Shown here: piece by piece, positions 19,472 through 28,287 of the stretch
How the letters are laid out: each line of letters opens with the position of its first letter
Numbering within the stretch: position 1 is the stretch's first letter
Source of the DNA: an uncultured Ruminococcus sp.
GTDB lineage: Bacteria > Bacillota > Clostridia > Oscillospirales > CAG-272
Reading direction: 5' to 3'
Assembly: GCA_902782445.1 (NCBI GenBank)
Contig: CACZNC010000015.1
Location: 1 to 64,000, forward strand
DNA: 64,000 nt
Notes under the pieces: generated by a model
The model's input: only the letters and a program-made list of their open reading frames with translations
Database searches by the model: none
What the model was told of the DNA's origin: nothing
Translations under genes and position numbers: made by a program

Positions 19472-19565
19472 TATTCCGCTCCAGAAAAAATGAAACGCCC
19501 GAGCCGCGCCTCCGTGATCTCCCGATCCGCCGCGGGCCTTCGGGTGCTGTTGTTCCGCTGAGGAT

Positions 19566-19594
19566 ATTGTATCTGTTTTACCGGCGAAATACAA
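19566..19594 (-). promoter_or_regulatory. Probable sigma-A promoter of the membrane-protein gene
   Basis: Read leftward, TTGTAT (19589-19594) and TACAAT (19566-19571) are 17 bp apart. Transcription would start near 19559 and leave a leader of about 88 nt. Confidence 0.6.
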
Positions 19595-19632
19595 GCGGGT
19601 CCCGTGAAAATTTACAATCAGTCCATCGAAAA

Positions 19633-19646
19633 GTAAACGCTTTTAC
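19633..19646. promoter_or_regulatory. Imperfect palindrome resembling a LacI/CcpA-type operator
   Basis: GTAAACGCTTTTAC is an imperfect dyad resembling the core of LacI-family and catabolite-control operators. It lies about 40 bp upstream of the leftward -35 box, a plausible regulatory position. The rest of 19595-19787 shows nothing else that I can interpret. Confidence 0.25.
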
Positions 19647-19787
19647 ACAGAATCGTCAAAGTCGTTCCGGGCACAATTGAACGGGGAATCGGGGATCCTC
19701 CGCCCTCTCTGGCAGGGGGTCCCGCCCTCCGTTTTCCGCGCTTTTTCCCGCCGATCCGCCCTTTCTCAGCTTTCACGGGCGAACGGG

Positions 19788-19816
19788 TTGACTTGAAAAA
19801 ACTCTTGTGGTATAAT
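19788..19816 (+). promoter_or_regulatory. Sigma-A promoter of the Xer-type recombinase gene
   Basis: TTGACT (19788-19793) and TATAAT (19811-19816) are 17 bp apart, with TGTGG before the -10 box. The leader to the ATG at 19964 is about 140 nt, is GC-rich and contains no clear ORF. Confidence 0.8.
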
Positions 19817-19963
19817 CATTCCATCCAAACCGGCCTTAGCGGGCGGGATCGTCATGACGCGGTTTCACGGCCCGCCGGGGTCGCGGTTTCTCCCGGACTG
19901 CCGATCGCGTCCGGTCCCGGATTTTTACAGCTGCCGCAAAGACAAATCTGACAAGAGGCTCCC

Positions 19964-21010
19964 ATGACTGATCTCGAATTCCGCGCGTCCTTTCCTCCCC
20001 TGATCCGGGATTTTGCCCGCTACAAAGACGTGGTGCAGGGCTGTTCCGCGAAGACCGTCAACGAATACCTGCTCGATCTCCGCACCTTCTGCCGCTGGCT
20101 GACCGCTTCCCGGGCAGGGCTTCCGACGGAGGGGGAGGAATTCGAGGCGGCGGATCTCACCGGGCTCGACACGGCCTTTTTCGAAGGGGTCGGGACGGGG
20201 GAGATCTACGATTTTCTCGCCTATGTCAAGGAAGGGCGGGACAACGAAAACCGCACCGTCGCCCGCAAGCTCTCCGCCATCAAACAGTTTTACAAGTTCT
20301 GCGTCTCCCGCCAGCACCTCTTCGAGAACAACCCCGCCGGGGACATCGAGACGCCGAAGCTGAAGAAGACCCTGCCGAAATATCTCAGCGTGGAGGAGAG
20401 CGTTTCCCTCCTCGACGCGGTCTCCGCCGACGCGGAATCGAAGACCCGGGAGCGGGACTACTGCATCCTGACCCTCTTTCTCAACTGCGGCATCCGGCTC
20501 TCGGAGCTCGCGGGGATCTCCCTGCCCGACCTCGACCGGGAACTGCGCTCCATGCGGGTGATCGGGAAGGGCTCGAAGGAACGCATCGTCTACCTCAACG
20601 ACGCCTGCCGGGCCGCGATCTCCGCCTATCTGCCGGTCCGGATGCAGACCCCGGCGAAGCAGAAGGGCGAGAGCGCGCTCTTCCTCTCCGGGCAGGGACG
20701 CCGGATCTCCGTCAAGACCGTCCAGTGGATGGTGAAGAAATACCTCGGGGAGGCCGGGCTCGAATACAAGAACTACTCCACCCACAAGCTCCGTCACACC
20801 GCCGCCACCCTGATGTACCAGTCCGGCGAGGTGGATATCCGGGTGCTCAAGGACATCCTCGGCCACGAACAGCTCAACACCACCCAGATCTATACCCACG
20901 TCTCCAACGAACACATGGAGGAGGCCATGCAGAACAATCCCCTCTCCTCCCTCCGCCCGAAAAAGCGTCCCGCCGCCGAAAAGCCGGAGGACGAAGAGGA
21001 GGGGGAATAA
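19964..21010 (+). CDS. Tyrosine recombinase, Xer type
   Basis: The 348-residue protein has an N-terminal SAM-like core-binding domain (residues 10-140) and a C-terminal catalytic domain. The catalytic residues are visible as Arg in CGIRLSEL, Lys in KGSKERIVYLN, HKLRH, LGHEQL and the Tyr nucleophile in TTQIYTHV. It is about 50 residues longer than XerC/XerD and closer in length to the single-recombinase XerS type. It stands alone with its own promoter and has no phage or integrative-element genes around it, so chromosome-dimer resolution is more likely than element mobility. I did not find a convincing dif site. Confidence 0.88.
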   Translation: MTDLEFRASFPPLIRDFARYKDVVQGCSAKTVNEYLLDLRTFCRWLTASRAGLPTEGEEFEAADLTGLDTAFFEGVGTGEIYDFLAYVKEGRDNENRTVARKLSAIKQFYKFCVSRQHLFENNPAGDIETPKLKKTLPKYLSVEESVSLLDAVSADAESKTRERDYCILTLFLNCGIRLSELAGISLPDLDRELRSMRVIGKGSKERIVYLNDACRAAISAYLPVRMQTPAKQKGESALFLSGQGRRISVKTVQWMVKKYLGEAGLEYKNYSTHKLRHTAATLMYQSGEVDIRVLKDILGHEQLNTTQIYTHVSNEHMEEAMQNNPLSSLRPKKRPAAEKPEDEEEGE

Positions 21011-21049
21011 CACTATCTCTGTTCTAAATGATGTCATCCAGATATATCG

Positions 21050-21222
21050 CTGTTCTTTTCTCCTTTATCGAGGAGAAAAGAACCAAAAGAGGAACTCTCA
21101 GGAAGTCATGGGTGTTCCGACGTCTGCGGACGTCGGCAAGGGCTCTGCCCCTTGACCCCGCGACCTTTTTGAAAAAAGGTCGATCAAAAACTTTTGACAT
21201 GATTTAGAGTGAAACCGCTATG
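21050..21222 (+). repeat. Interspersed repeat family A, copy A3
   Basis: The copy fills most of the gap 21011-21293. H1 has arms GTTCTTTTCTCC (21052-21063) and GGAGAAAAGAAC (21072-21083), identical to copy A2. H2 is CCGACGTC/GACGTCGG around TGCG (21117-21136), a compensated change from A2. CAAGGG/CCCTTG follows, then H4 CGACCTTTTT/AAAAAGGTCG around GA (21161-21182). The tail TCAAAAACTTTTGACATG supplies a TTGACA that might act as a -35 box for the GH95 gene, although no good -10 box follows. Confidence 0.85.
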
Positions 21223-21293
21223 AACCGACCATCCGAACCGAAGGCCCGGGGAAACCCTGTGCGCCGACCAGAATCTCAGGAGGTACCGAGAAC

Positions 21294-23489
21294 ATGAAGC
21301 ACTATGTCCTGCATCTTGACAACGCCGCGCCGAACTGGGAGAACACCTCCCCCGTGGGCTGCGGATCCGCCGGACTTTCCGTCTGGGGCGGCGTCGCGGA
21401 AGACCGGCTCTCCTTCAACGAGGAGTCGATCTGGGACGGCGGTCCGATGGATACCCGCGTCGACGGCTTCCCCGAGAAGATCGCCCATATCCGCTCCCTC
21501 TTCCTCGAAGGGAAGGAATACGAGGCGGACATGTGGGCGTCCGAGCACATGAAGGATTGCTTCAACCGCATCAAGGCCTACGAATACGCGGGCGAGCTGC
21601 TCGTGAAGATCCATGAAGACGACGGGGCGGAGAATTACCGCCGGGATCTCGATCTGACGGACGGCGTGTGCCGGGTCGCCTACGAGAAGGACGGCGTCCG
21701 GTACGAGCGGTCCTACTTCGCCTCCTATCCCGCCCGGCTCATCGCGGCGAAATACGCGGCCTCCGCCCCCTTCACGGCTTCGATCCGCTACCGCCGGGAA
21801 AACGTGAGCCGCCTTGTGGTCACCTCCGATTCGATCTCCGCGGAGGCCGTCACCCAGTTCAGCGAAAACCGGTTCCTCATGAAGACCCGGATCGTGACCG
21901 ACGGCCGCGCCTCCGTATCCGACGCGGGGATCTCAGTGAAGGGCGCGACGAAGATCAAACTTTACACGGTAATCGTCACCTCCTTCAAGTCCTACGATCT
22001 CGTGGACGCGGCGGAGGACCGGCTCGAAAAAGTGTCCGACGGCTGGGACGCCCTCCTCTCCGAGCACGCCGCAGATCACAGCGCGCTGATGGACCGCTCC
22101 GACGTCGCCTTTGAAGAGGATCCCGTCCTCGCCGCCCTGCCCGTCTCGAAACGGCTGGCCCGGCTGAAAGAGGATCCCGAAGCCCGGGACGACGGCCTGC
22201 TCTCGCTGTACTACGCCTTCGGCAAATACCTCCTCGTGGGATCCTCCCGTCCGGGCACGCTCCCCGCGAACCTCCAGGGCGTCTGGGCCCACGGGCTCAC
22301 CCCTCCCTGGAACAGCGACTACCACACGAACATCAATCTCCAGATGAACTACTGGCAGGCGGAAGAGGCGAACCTCGGCGAATGTACCTCCGCCCTCTTC
22401 GACTACATGAACCGCTATCTGCTCCCGGGCGGCGAAAAGGTGGCGCGGGAGAACTACGGCGTCCGCGGGACCGTCGTGCATCACCTCTCCGATATCTACG
22501 GATTCGCGGCGGCGGCGGACGGGCTCTGGGGGCTCTGGCCTCTCGGCGGCGCGTGGCTGGCCTACCACATGTGGGAGCACTGGCTCTACACCGGGGACCG
22601 GGATTTCCTTCTGAACACCGCCTACCGCTACATCCGCAAATGCGCGGAGTTCTTCATCGACACGCTGTTCGAAGGCCCGGACGGCTATCTCCACACGGGT
22701 CCCTCGACCTCCCCCGAAAACTGCTATCTCGATTCGGAGGGCCGCCGGGTGTCCCTTGCGATCTCCCCCACGATGGACCTCGAGATCATCGGCGGACTGC
22801 TGGACTTCTACGCGGAGTGCGAAGACATTCTCGTGCTGGATCCCGTGGGCGGCAGGCGCGCGCGTGAAGTCCGGGCGAAAATGCCCCCGCTCCGGATCGG
22901 CCGCCATGGTCAGCTGATGGAGTGGATCCATGACTACGACGAGGCGGAGCCCGGACACCGGCACATCTCCCACGCCTTCGGCCTCTATCCGGCGGCGCAG
23001 ATCAACCGGAACACCCCCGAGCTCTTCCGGGCCATCGAAGTGACGATGGAACGCCGTCTCGCTTCCGGGGGCGGACACACCGGCTGGTCCCGCGCCTGGC
23101 TCGTCAATCTGTTCGCGCGGCTCGGCAAATCGAAGGAGACCTATGACAATCTCCGCCTGCTTCTGACGCGGTCCACCCTGCCGAACCTCTTCGACACGCA
23201 TCCGCCGTTCCAGATCGACGGGAATTTCGGCGGCGCGGCGGGCATCGGGGAAATGGTGATGCAGAGCCACGACGGCTCCGTCACCCTGATCCCCGCGGTC
23301 CCCGGCTGGCTGAACGGCTCCTTCCGCGGGCTGAGAGCGAGAGGCGGGTATACGGTGGACGCCGCCTGGAAGGATGGGGAGGTCACGTCCCTCTCCGTCG
23401 CCGCGGACCGTCCCGGCACCGTTCTCATCCGGGTGCCCGGAAAGGAATTCACGGCGGAAGTCGGAACGGCCGCCAAAAAGCTGATCTGA
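21294..23489 (+). CDS. Glycoside hydrolase family 95 (alpha-L-fucosidase / alpha-L-galactosidase)
   Basis: The 731-residue enzyme belongs to GH95, inverting enzymes that remove terminal alpha-1,2-L-fucose or L-galactose. The N-terminal beta-sandwich begins [20 protein letters not shown]. The (alpha/alpha)6 catalytic barrel carries [12 protein letters not shown], the Asn pair in [12 protein letters not shown], the probable general acid Glu in GPSTSPEN, and the Asp of FQIDGNFGG. There is no signal peptide, so it acts in the cytoplasm on imported oligosaccharides. AGGAGG precedes the ATG. The helicase gene follows 52 bp later in the same direction. Confidence 0.94.
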   Translation: MKHYVLHLDNAAPNWENTSPVGCGSAGLSVWGGVAEDRLSFNEESIWDGGPMDTRVDGFPEKIAHIRSLFLEGKEYEADMWASEHMKDCFNRIKAYEYAGELLVKIHEDDGAENYRRDLDLTDGVCRVAYEKDGVRYERSYFASYPARLIAAKYAASAPFTASIRYRRENVSRLVVTSDSISAEAVTQFSENRFLMKTRIVTDGRASVSDAGISVKGATKIKLYTVIVTSFKSYDLVDAAEDRLEKVSDGWDALLSEHAADHSALMDRSDVAFEEDPVLAALPVSKRLARLKEDPEARDDGLLSLYYAFGKYLLVGSSRPGTLPANLQGVWAHGLTPPWNSDYHTNINLQMNYWQAEEANLGECTSALFDYMNRYLLPGGEKVARENYGVRGTVVHHLSDIYGFAAAADGLWGLWPLGGAWLAYHMWEHWLYTGDRDFLLNTAYRYIRKCAEFFIDTLFEGPDGYLHTGPSTSPENCYLDSEGRRVSLAISPTMDLEIIGGLLDFYAECEDILVLDPVGGRRAREVRAKMPPLRIGRHGQLMEWIHDYDEAEPGHRHISHAFGLYPAAQINRNTPELFRAIEVTMERRLASGGGHTGWSRAWLVNLFARLGKSKETYDNLRLLLTRSTLPNLFDTHPPFQIDGNFGGAAGIGEMVMQSHDGSVTLIPAVPGWLNGSFRGLRARGGYTVDAAWKDGEVTSLSVAADRPGTVLIRVPGKEFTAEVGTAAKKLI

Positions 23490-23541
23490 ACGGAGCCCGT
23501 CCGACTGCGGTCCGAAATCGAATGAAAGGGGGAAATGCCGG

Positions 23542-26500
23542 ATGGACGAAAAGAACAGCCTCGCCGCTTCCTTCGCTTCTCTGAACGAAGACCAGCTGAG
23601 GGCCGCCTGCGCCACCGAGGGCTGTATCCGGGTGATCGCCGGGGCAGGGTCCGGGAAGACGCGGGCTCTCATCCACCGCTACGCCTATCTCGTCCGCGCG
23701 GCCGGCATCCCTCCCTCCGACATCCTCTGCGTGACCTTCACGAACAAGGCGGCGGGGGAGATGAAAAAGCGCGTGCGGGCCCTGCTCGGCGACGGATACG
23801 ACACCTCCCTCATCACCACCTATCACGGCTTCTGCGTCCGGGTCCTGCGGGAGGACATCCATCGCCTGATGTGGCCGAAATCCTTCGCCATCCTCGACGA
23901 GGGGGACCAGCGGCGGATCCTCTCCGAGATCTACGGGGAGATGGAGCTGAAAATGGACCGCGCGACCTTCGAGAAGATCCTCGACGCGGTCAGGCGGCTG
24001 AAATCGAACGAGGACTACGTCGCGGCGATGGTCCGGGGGGACGTCTCCTCGCTGACCCCGCCCCCGGCCTCCCCCGCCGAACCCGTCTCCCCCCTCGAAT
24101 GCGAGATCGTCCGCCGGTATCTCTCCCGTCAGCGCAAAATCTTCGGGCTGGATTTCGACGACCTCGTGTCCTTCGCCTTTGCCGTGTTCCGGGATTATCC
24201 CGAAGTGGCGGACAAATGGGCCGAGCGGCTTTACTACATCCAGGTCGACGAGTTTCAGGATTCCTCGAAGCGGGAACTGCGGCTCCTGAGGCTCCTCTCC
24301 TCCCGTCACCGGAATCTCTTCGTCGTGGGGGACCCGGACCAGAACATCTACGAGTGGCGCGGCGCGGACATGTCGATCCTCGTCGACTTTGACAAGCTCT
24401 TTCCCGGGGCGGAGACGATCCTCATGAATCAGAACTACCGCTCCGCCGGGAACATCCTCCGCGCGGCGAACACCCTCATTTCCCATAACCGCAACCGCAT
24501 CCCGAAGGATCTCTGGACCCGGGAGCCGGCGGGGGCGGACGTGATCCACCTCCACGCGAAGACCGAAGAGGAGGAGGGCAAATGGATCGCCTCCGAAATC
24601 CGCCGCCTGACCCGGGAGGAAGGGTTCTCCTTCCGGGACATCGCGGTGCTCTACCGGGCGGGATTCCTCTCCCGGTTCGTGGAGCAGGCCCTGTCCGCGG
24701 CGTCGATCCCCTACGAGCTCTACGGCGGCGTCCGCTTTTATGAACGGATGGAGATCCGGGACACCCTCTCCTATCTGCGCCTGATCGAGCGGGACGACGA
24801 CGAGGCTTTCGAGCGGATCGTCAACACCCCCCGCCGGTCCTTCGGCAAATCGCGGCTGGAAGCCCTCCGGGTCCTCGCTTCGGAAGAGGGCGTCTCCCTT
24901 CTCGCCTCCCTTTCGGCCCACGCGGAAGACCCGCTTTTTTCCCGCACGGGAGGACCGGAGTTCGCCTCCATGATCCTCGAGCTGAGGGCCAAAGCGGAAT
25001 CACTGCCCGTCTCGGAACTGATGCAGGAAGTCCTGACCCGGTCCGGCTACGAGCAGTACATCCGCGAGCTCGGGAGCATGGAACGCCTCGACAATCTGGC
25101 GGAAATGAAGCGGTCCGTCTGGGAGCGGGAACAGAGTCAGGGAGAATTCTATCCCCTCTCGGCCTATCTGCAGGAAGCCGCGCTGGAAAGCGACCGGCAG
25201 GCGGAGGAAGGCGCGGACCGGGTAAAGCTCATGACCATCCACGCCTCGAAGGGACTGGAATTCCCCGTCTGCTTCACCGTCGGGTTCACGGAGGGCGTCT
25301 TCCCCTCGGGCCGGACGCTGGAGGAGCGGAAGGACGCGGGACTGGAGGAGGAACGGCGGCTGTGCTTCGTCGCGATGACGAGGGCGATGAAAAGGCTCTA
25401 TCTCACGGAATCCGAGGGAACGGGCTCCGACCGCGCCGTCAAGCGTCCCTCCCGGTTCCTCGCCGACACGGGGGAGGAGAACTATGTCCGCATCGGCGTG
25501 ATCCCGAAGGAACTGACGGAACCGAGCGGCGCGGCAGGGGTGGTTTCCGCGGGAAAAAGCCGTCAGGTCGGCGAGCGGGTGAACCATCCGATCTTCGGTC
25601 CGGGCGTCATCGAGCAGATCGACCCGGGAAAGGGGACAACCTATATCCGTTTCGACCGCTCGGGAGACCTCCGTCCCGTCAGCGCGGACTACGATTTCGA
25701 CGCCGCGTTCCCCCTCTTCCGCCCGATCCCGCAGACGGAAGAAAAGCCGGATCCCCCGCAGTCCGCCGAGAGACCGGAGGAACCACAAACCCATCCAGAC
25801 CCGCTCCCGGAGGCGGCAGAGGAAGCTCTTCCGGCGATCCCCCCGCCCGATCCCCTTCCCGTCCCGGAGGAGGAGGGAACCGGACCGGCCGAAACCGAAG
25901 CCCCGGCGGACCTTCCCCTCTGGCAGTGCTTCGCGCCTCCTGCGAGAGAAGCCGAAGAGGCGGAAGCGGAACGGACCTCCGACGGATCCGGCGCCGGTCC
26001 TGCGAGCGAAAAGCCAATATCCTATCCCTGGGAGGAGCGGATCGGTAAAGAGCGGGAACAGCGGGAAGACCGTCCGCAGAAAGAAAGGCCGAAGCCGCAG
26101 AAGCGGAAGCCGGAGGACCCCGCCCAGCTCGCCATGATCCCGGAGGAGAAGACCGCCGCCCCCGCGGAAAGCGAACCCGAATGGGCGCGTCCCCCCGTGG
26201 GATCGGAGATCGAAGAAAACCTCTGGAAGCGGGACGACGTTCCCCACAGCGGATGGGTCTGCACGGAGGTGATCGACCTCGGCGAGCCCGTCGGGACCTG
26301 CCGGATGTGCGGGCACCAGATCATCCGCTACGTCCACGTGATGCGGCACGACGCCTGGCCGGTCTCCGTCGGGGCGGGATGCGTCTGCGCCGGCCGGATG
26401 GAGGGGGATCCCGAGCGGGCGAAGAAGCGGGAGGCGGAGTTCAAGAACCGTCAGGCCCGCCGCGAGACCTTCCTGCATACCGAGACGAAGCGGAGCCGGA

Positions 26501-26673
26501 AGGGGAACGAATATCTGAAATACCGCGGCGAGACGGTGACCCTCCTCTCCGACCGCTTCCGCCCCGGATTCTTCAAGACCGTATGCCGCGGGGAGTATTC
26601 CGGATCCTTCCCGACGAAGGAAGAGGCCCTCGCCGCCGCGTTCGACCTGCTCGATCCGTGGGAACTGCAGTAA
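23542..26673 (+). CDS. UvrD/PcrA-type DNA helicase with C-terminal Tudor-like and Cys-rich modules
   Basis: The first 650 residues form a superfamily 1A 3'-5' helicase. Motif I is AGAGSGKTR (near 33-41), Ia is VTFTNKAAGEMKKR, II is VDEFQDS, III is VVGDPDQNIYEWRG, V is LMTIHASKGLEFP, and VI is FVAMTRAMKRLYL. Residues 678-730 resemble the Tudor-like tail of PcrA. A disordered Pro/Glu-rich linker (about 735-890) follows. The last 130 residues hold a module with Cys920-x2-Cys923 and Cys947-x-Cys949 (VGAGCVCAGRM), which looks zinc-binding. At 1043 residues it is 300 longer than PcrA. The helicase core is certain; the role of the added module is unknown. Confidence 0.9.
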   Translation: MDEKNSLAASFASLNEDQLRAACATEGCIRVIAGAGSGKTRALIHRYAYLVRAAGIPPSDILCVTFTNKAAGEMKKRVRALLGDGYDTSLITTYHGFCVRVLREDIHRLMWPKSFAILDEGDQRRILSEIYGEMELKMDRATFEKILDAVRRLKSNEDYVAAMVRGDVSSLTPPPASPAEPVSPLECEIVRRYLSRQRKIFGLDFDDLVSFAFAVFRDYPEVADKWAERLYYIQVDEFQDSSKRELRLLRLLSSRHRNLFVVGDPDQNIYEWRGADMSILVDFDKLFPGAETILMNQNYRSAGNILRAANTLISHNRNRIPKDLWTREPAGADVIHLHAKTEEEEGKWIASEIRRLTREEGFSFRDIAVLYRAGFLSRFVEQALSAASIPYELYGGVRFYERMEIRDTLSYLRLIERDDDEAFERIVNTPRRSFGKSRLEALRVLASEEGVSLLASLSAHAEDPLFSRTGGPEFASMILELRAKAESLPVSELMQEVLTRSGYEQYIRELGSMERLDNLAEMKRSVWEREQSQGEFYPLSAYLQEAALESDRQAEEGADRVKLMTIHASKGLEFPVCFTVGFTEGVFPSGRTLEERKDAGLEEERRLCFVAMTRAMKRLYLTESEGTGSDRAVKRPSRFLADTGEENYVRIGVIPKELTEPSGAAGVVSAGKSRQVGERVNHPIFGPGVIEQIDPGKGTTYIRFDRSGDLRPVSADYDFDAAFPLFRPIPQTEEKPDPPQSAERPEEPQTHPDPLPEAAEEALPAIPPPDPLPVPEEEGTGPAETEAPADLPLWQCFAPPAREAEEAEAERTSDGSGAGPASEKPISYPWEERIGKEREQREDRPQKERPKPQKRKPEDPAQLAMIPEEKTAAPAESEPEWARPPVGSEIEENLWKRDDVPHSGWVCTEVIDLGEPVGTCRMCGHQIIRYVHVMRHDAWPVSVGAGCVCAGRMEGDPERAKKREAEFKNRQARRETFLHTETKRSRKGNEYLKYRGETVTLLSDRFRPGFFKTVCRGEYSGSFPTKEEALAAAFDLLDPWELQ

Positions 26674-26891
26674 AAAGGAGACGCGGCTTCTTGAAAGAAG
26701 CCTGGCAAGAACTTTTGATGTGGATAGGGACAGGTCATACCAATCACGTACAGTCGAAACCCTAGCACACCAATATAGCCATCCAACCTTATCAGTGTTA
26801 TCGCACGCGAGCTCACAATCATAGATTGTTCGCACTCTACGGGGAGCGATCAAAACCCATGTAGTCAGCTTTTTTAGGCTGAAAAGAGTAT
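26674..26891 (-). repeat. Interspersed repeat family B, copy B1 (one end truncated)
   Basis: The copy begins at the helicase stop codon. The inverted-repeat end is missing, and the conserved AAGGAGACGCGGCTTC starts within 3 bp of the stop. It carries the GGCTTCTT/AAGAAGCC hairpin, ATATAGCCATCCAACC, the ACAATC-ATA-GATTGT hairpin next to GAGCTC, and CGATCAAAACCCATG. It ends at the terminal repeat GAGTAT (to 26891). Orientation is opposite to B2, B4 and B5. Confidence 0.85.
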
Positions 26892-26905
26892 AACGAACAA
26901 CAGGA

Positions 26906-26952
26906 CCGCCCGGTGAAAGATCGTTCTGATCCCGCCGGGCGGTTGTTTTTTT
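26906..26952 (+). terminator. Terminator downstream of the helicase and repeat B1
   Basis: Arms CCGCCCGG (26906-26913) and CCGGGCGG (26935-26942) pair perfectly and are followed by TTGTTTTTTT. The remainder of the gap to 27108 shows no feature that I can support. Confidence 0.85.
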
Positions 26953-27108
26953 GTTTTCCCGTACTGCTTCGCTTCCGGACGGTCTGATTCCGGTGGGAAA
27001 ACACGGGCAGGTCTGATGCAAGGACCTCGCAGGGCATGGGATATGCAGTCGGTTTCCGGCTCCGAGACGGGCTGAAAAATCAGGGAATGGGGCGTTTGTC
27101 CATGAGGA

Positions 27109-28086
27109 TCATTCGCCCGGGAAGACGATGCCGTTCTGGGCCCGGATCTCGTCCATGACGGCGAGGGTGAGGGCGGTGTTTTTCTGCCAGGGGGCGGGAT
27201 CCGCTTCCCCCCGGACGGCTTTCACGAAATCTGCTATCTCGTAGACCATATTGTTCTCTTTTCTGTCCGCGAGAAGGACGGTCTTTTCCTTTCCCCGAGG
27301 CGCGAGGGTCACGGATTCGACGGTGGAGAGCTTGCCGAGCAGGACCGCGCCGTCCTCCCCCGTGATCGTCGAAGGGCAGGCGGATTCGGTGATCTTCGAC
27401 CAGACGATCTCCGCCTGACAGCCGGGATAGGTGAGGAACGCAGTCCCCATGCCCTCCATGCCGTTCTGCAGGATCACGGACTTCGCGTACACCGATTCCG
27501 GCTCCCCGAAGAGCATGACGCAGCTGTGGACGGCGTAAACCCCGATATCCATGAGCGCGGCGTTCCCGAGAGCGGGGTTGAAGGCGTTGAGGATCTCCCC
27601 GTTCCGGAAGCGGTCGTAGCGGGAGGAGTACTGGCAGAAGTCGAAGACCGCCCTTCTCACCGTGCCGATCCGCTTCATGGCTTCCCTGGCCGTCTCCATC
27701 GCGGGATCGTGACCCGGCCGCATCGCCTCCATGCAGACAAGGCCCCGTTCCTTTGCGAGATCCGTGAGGGCGGCGAACTGCTTCCCGTTCAGGGCGGCGG
27801 GCTTTTCGACGATCACGTGCTTCCCGTGGCGGAGAGCCGCTTCCGCCTGGGGGAAATGGCAGAAATTCGGCGAGGCAATATAGACGGCGTCGATCTCCGA
27901 GGAGAGGAATTCCTCAAAATCCGTATAGACCTTTGGGATCCCGTGCTTCCCGGCAAATTCCCCGCCCTTCTCCTCCGTCCGCGAATAGACGGCCGCGCAC
28001 CGGATCCCCTCCGATACGGCGGCGCTCTCCGCGAACCAGTCCGAAACGAAATTTGTCCCGACGATCCCGATCCCGATCTCCTTCAT
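27109..28086 (-). CDS. Gfo/Idh/MocA-family NAD(P)-dependent oxidoreductase
   Basis: The 325-residue enzyme has an N-terminal Rossmann domain (GIGIVGTNFVSDWF) and the family hallmark EKP in VIVEKPAALN near residue 96. The C-terminal substrate domain carries a conserved His/Asp region (FNPALGNAALMDIGVYAVH). Members oxidise or epimerise sugars, inositols and sugar derivatives; the substrate cannot be read from sequence. The start follows AGGGAGGAAG. It diverges from the FGGY kinase gene with back-to-back promoters, which suggests joint use in sugar catabolism. Confidence 0.9.
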   Translation of the reverse strand: MKEIGIGIVGTNFVSDWFAESAAVSEGIRCAAVYSRTEEKGGEFAGKHGIPKVYTDFEEFLSSEIDAVYIASPNFCHFPQAEAALRHGKHVIVEKPAALNGKQFAALTDLAKERGLVCMEAMRPGHDPAMETAREAMKRIGTVRRAVFDFCQYSSRYDRFRNGEILNAFNPALGNAALMDIGVYAVHSCVMLFGEPESVYAKSVILQNGMEGMGTAFLTYPGCQAEIVWSKITESACPSTITGEDGAVLLGKLSTVESVTLAPRGKEKTVLLADRKENNMVYEIADFVKAVRGEADPAPWQKNTALTLAVMDEIRAQNGIVFPGE

Positions 28087-28138
28087 GGCTTCCTCCCTGT
28101 GTCCGGCGCGGCGTTTTCCCGGCCTTGTCCTTTTCCGT

Positions 28139-28168
28139 ATTCTACCACAGGGAAAGGGCCGCTGTCAA
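28139..28168 (-). promoter_or_regulatory. Sigma-A promoter of the Gfo/Idh oxidoreductase gene
   Basis: Read leftward, TTGACA (28163-28168) and TAGAAT (28139-28144) are 18 bp apart, with TGTGG before the -10 box. It diverges from the kinase promoter about 55 bp away. Confidence 0.75.
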
Positions 28169-28222
28169 CCGGGTCCGGGGGCGATTTTTCCGGGATCGGC
28201 GGGACTTTTCTCCCGTTCGTTC

Positions 28223-28251
28223 TTGACAAAAGCGCGAAAATACGGCATAAT
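28223..28251 (+). promoter_or_regulatory. Sigma-A promoter of the FGGY kinase gene
   Basis: TTGACA (28223-28228) and CATAAT (28246-28251) are 17 bp apart, with CGG before the -10 box. Confidence 0.75.
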
Positions 28252-28287
28252 GGAGGAAACAGACTGACGATCCGAAAGGAACACATC

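Noticed and set aside
19964-21010. Integrase marking a prophage or integrative element
   Set aside because: No phage, conjugation or attachment-site sequence was found nearby. The gene is a stand-alone Xer-type recombinase between housekeeping-like genes.
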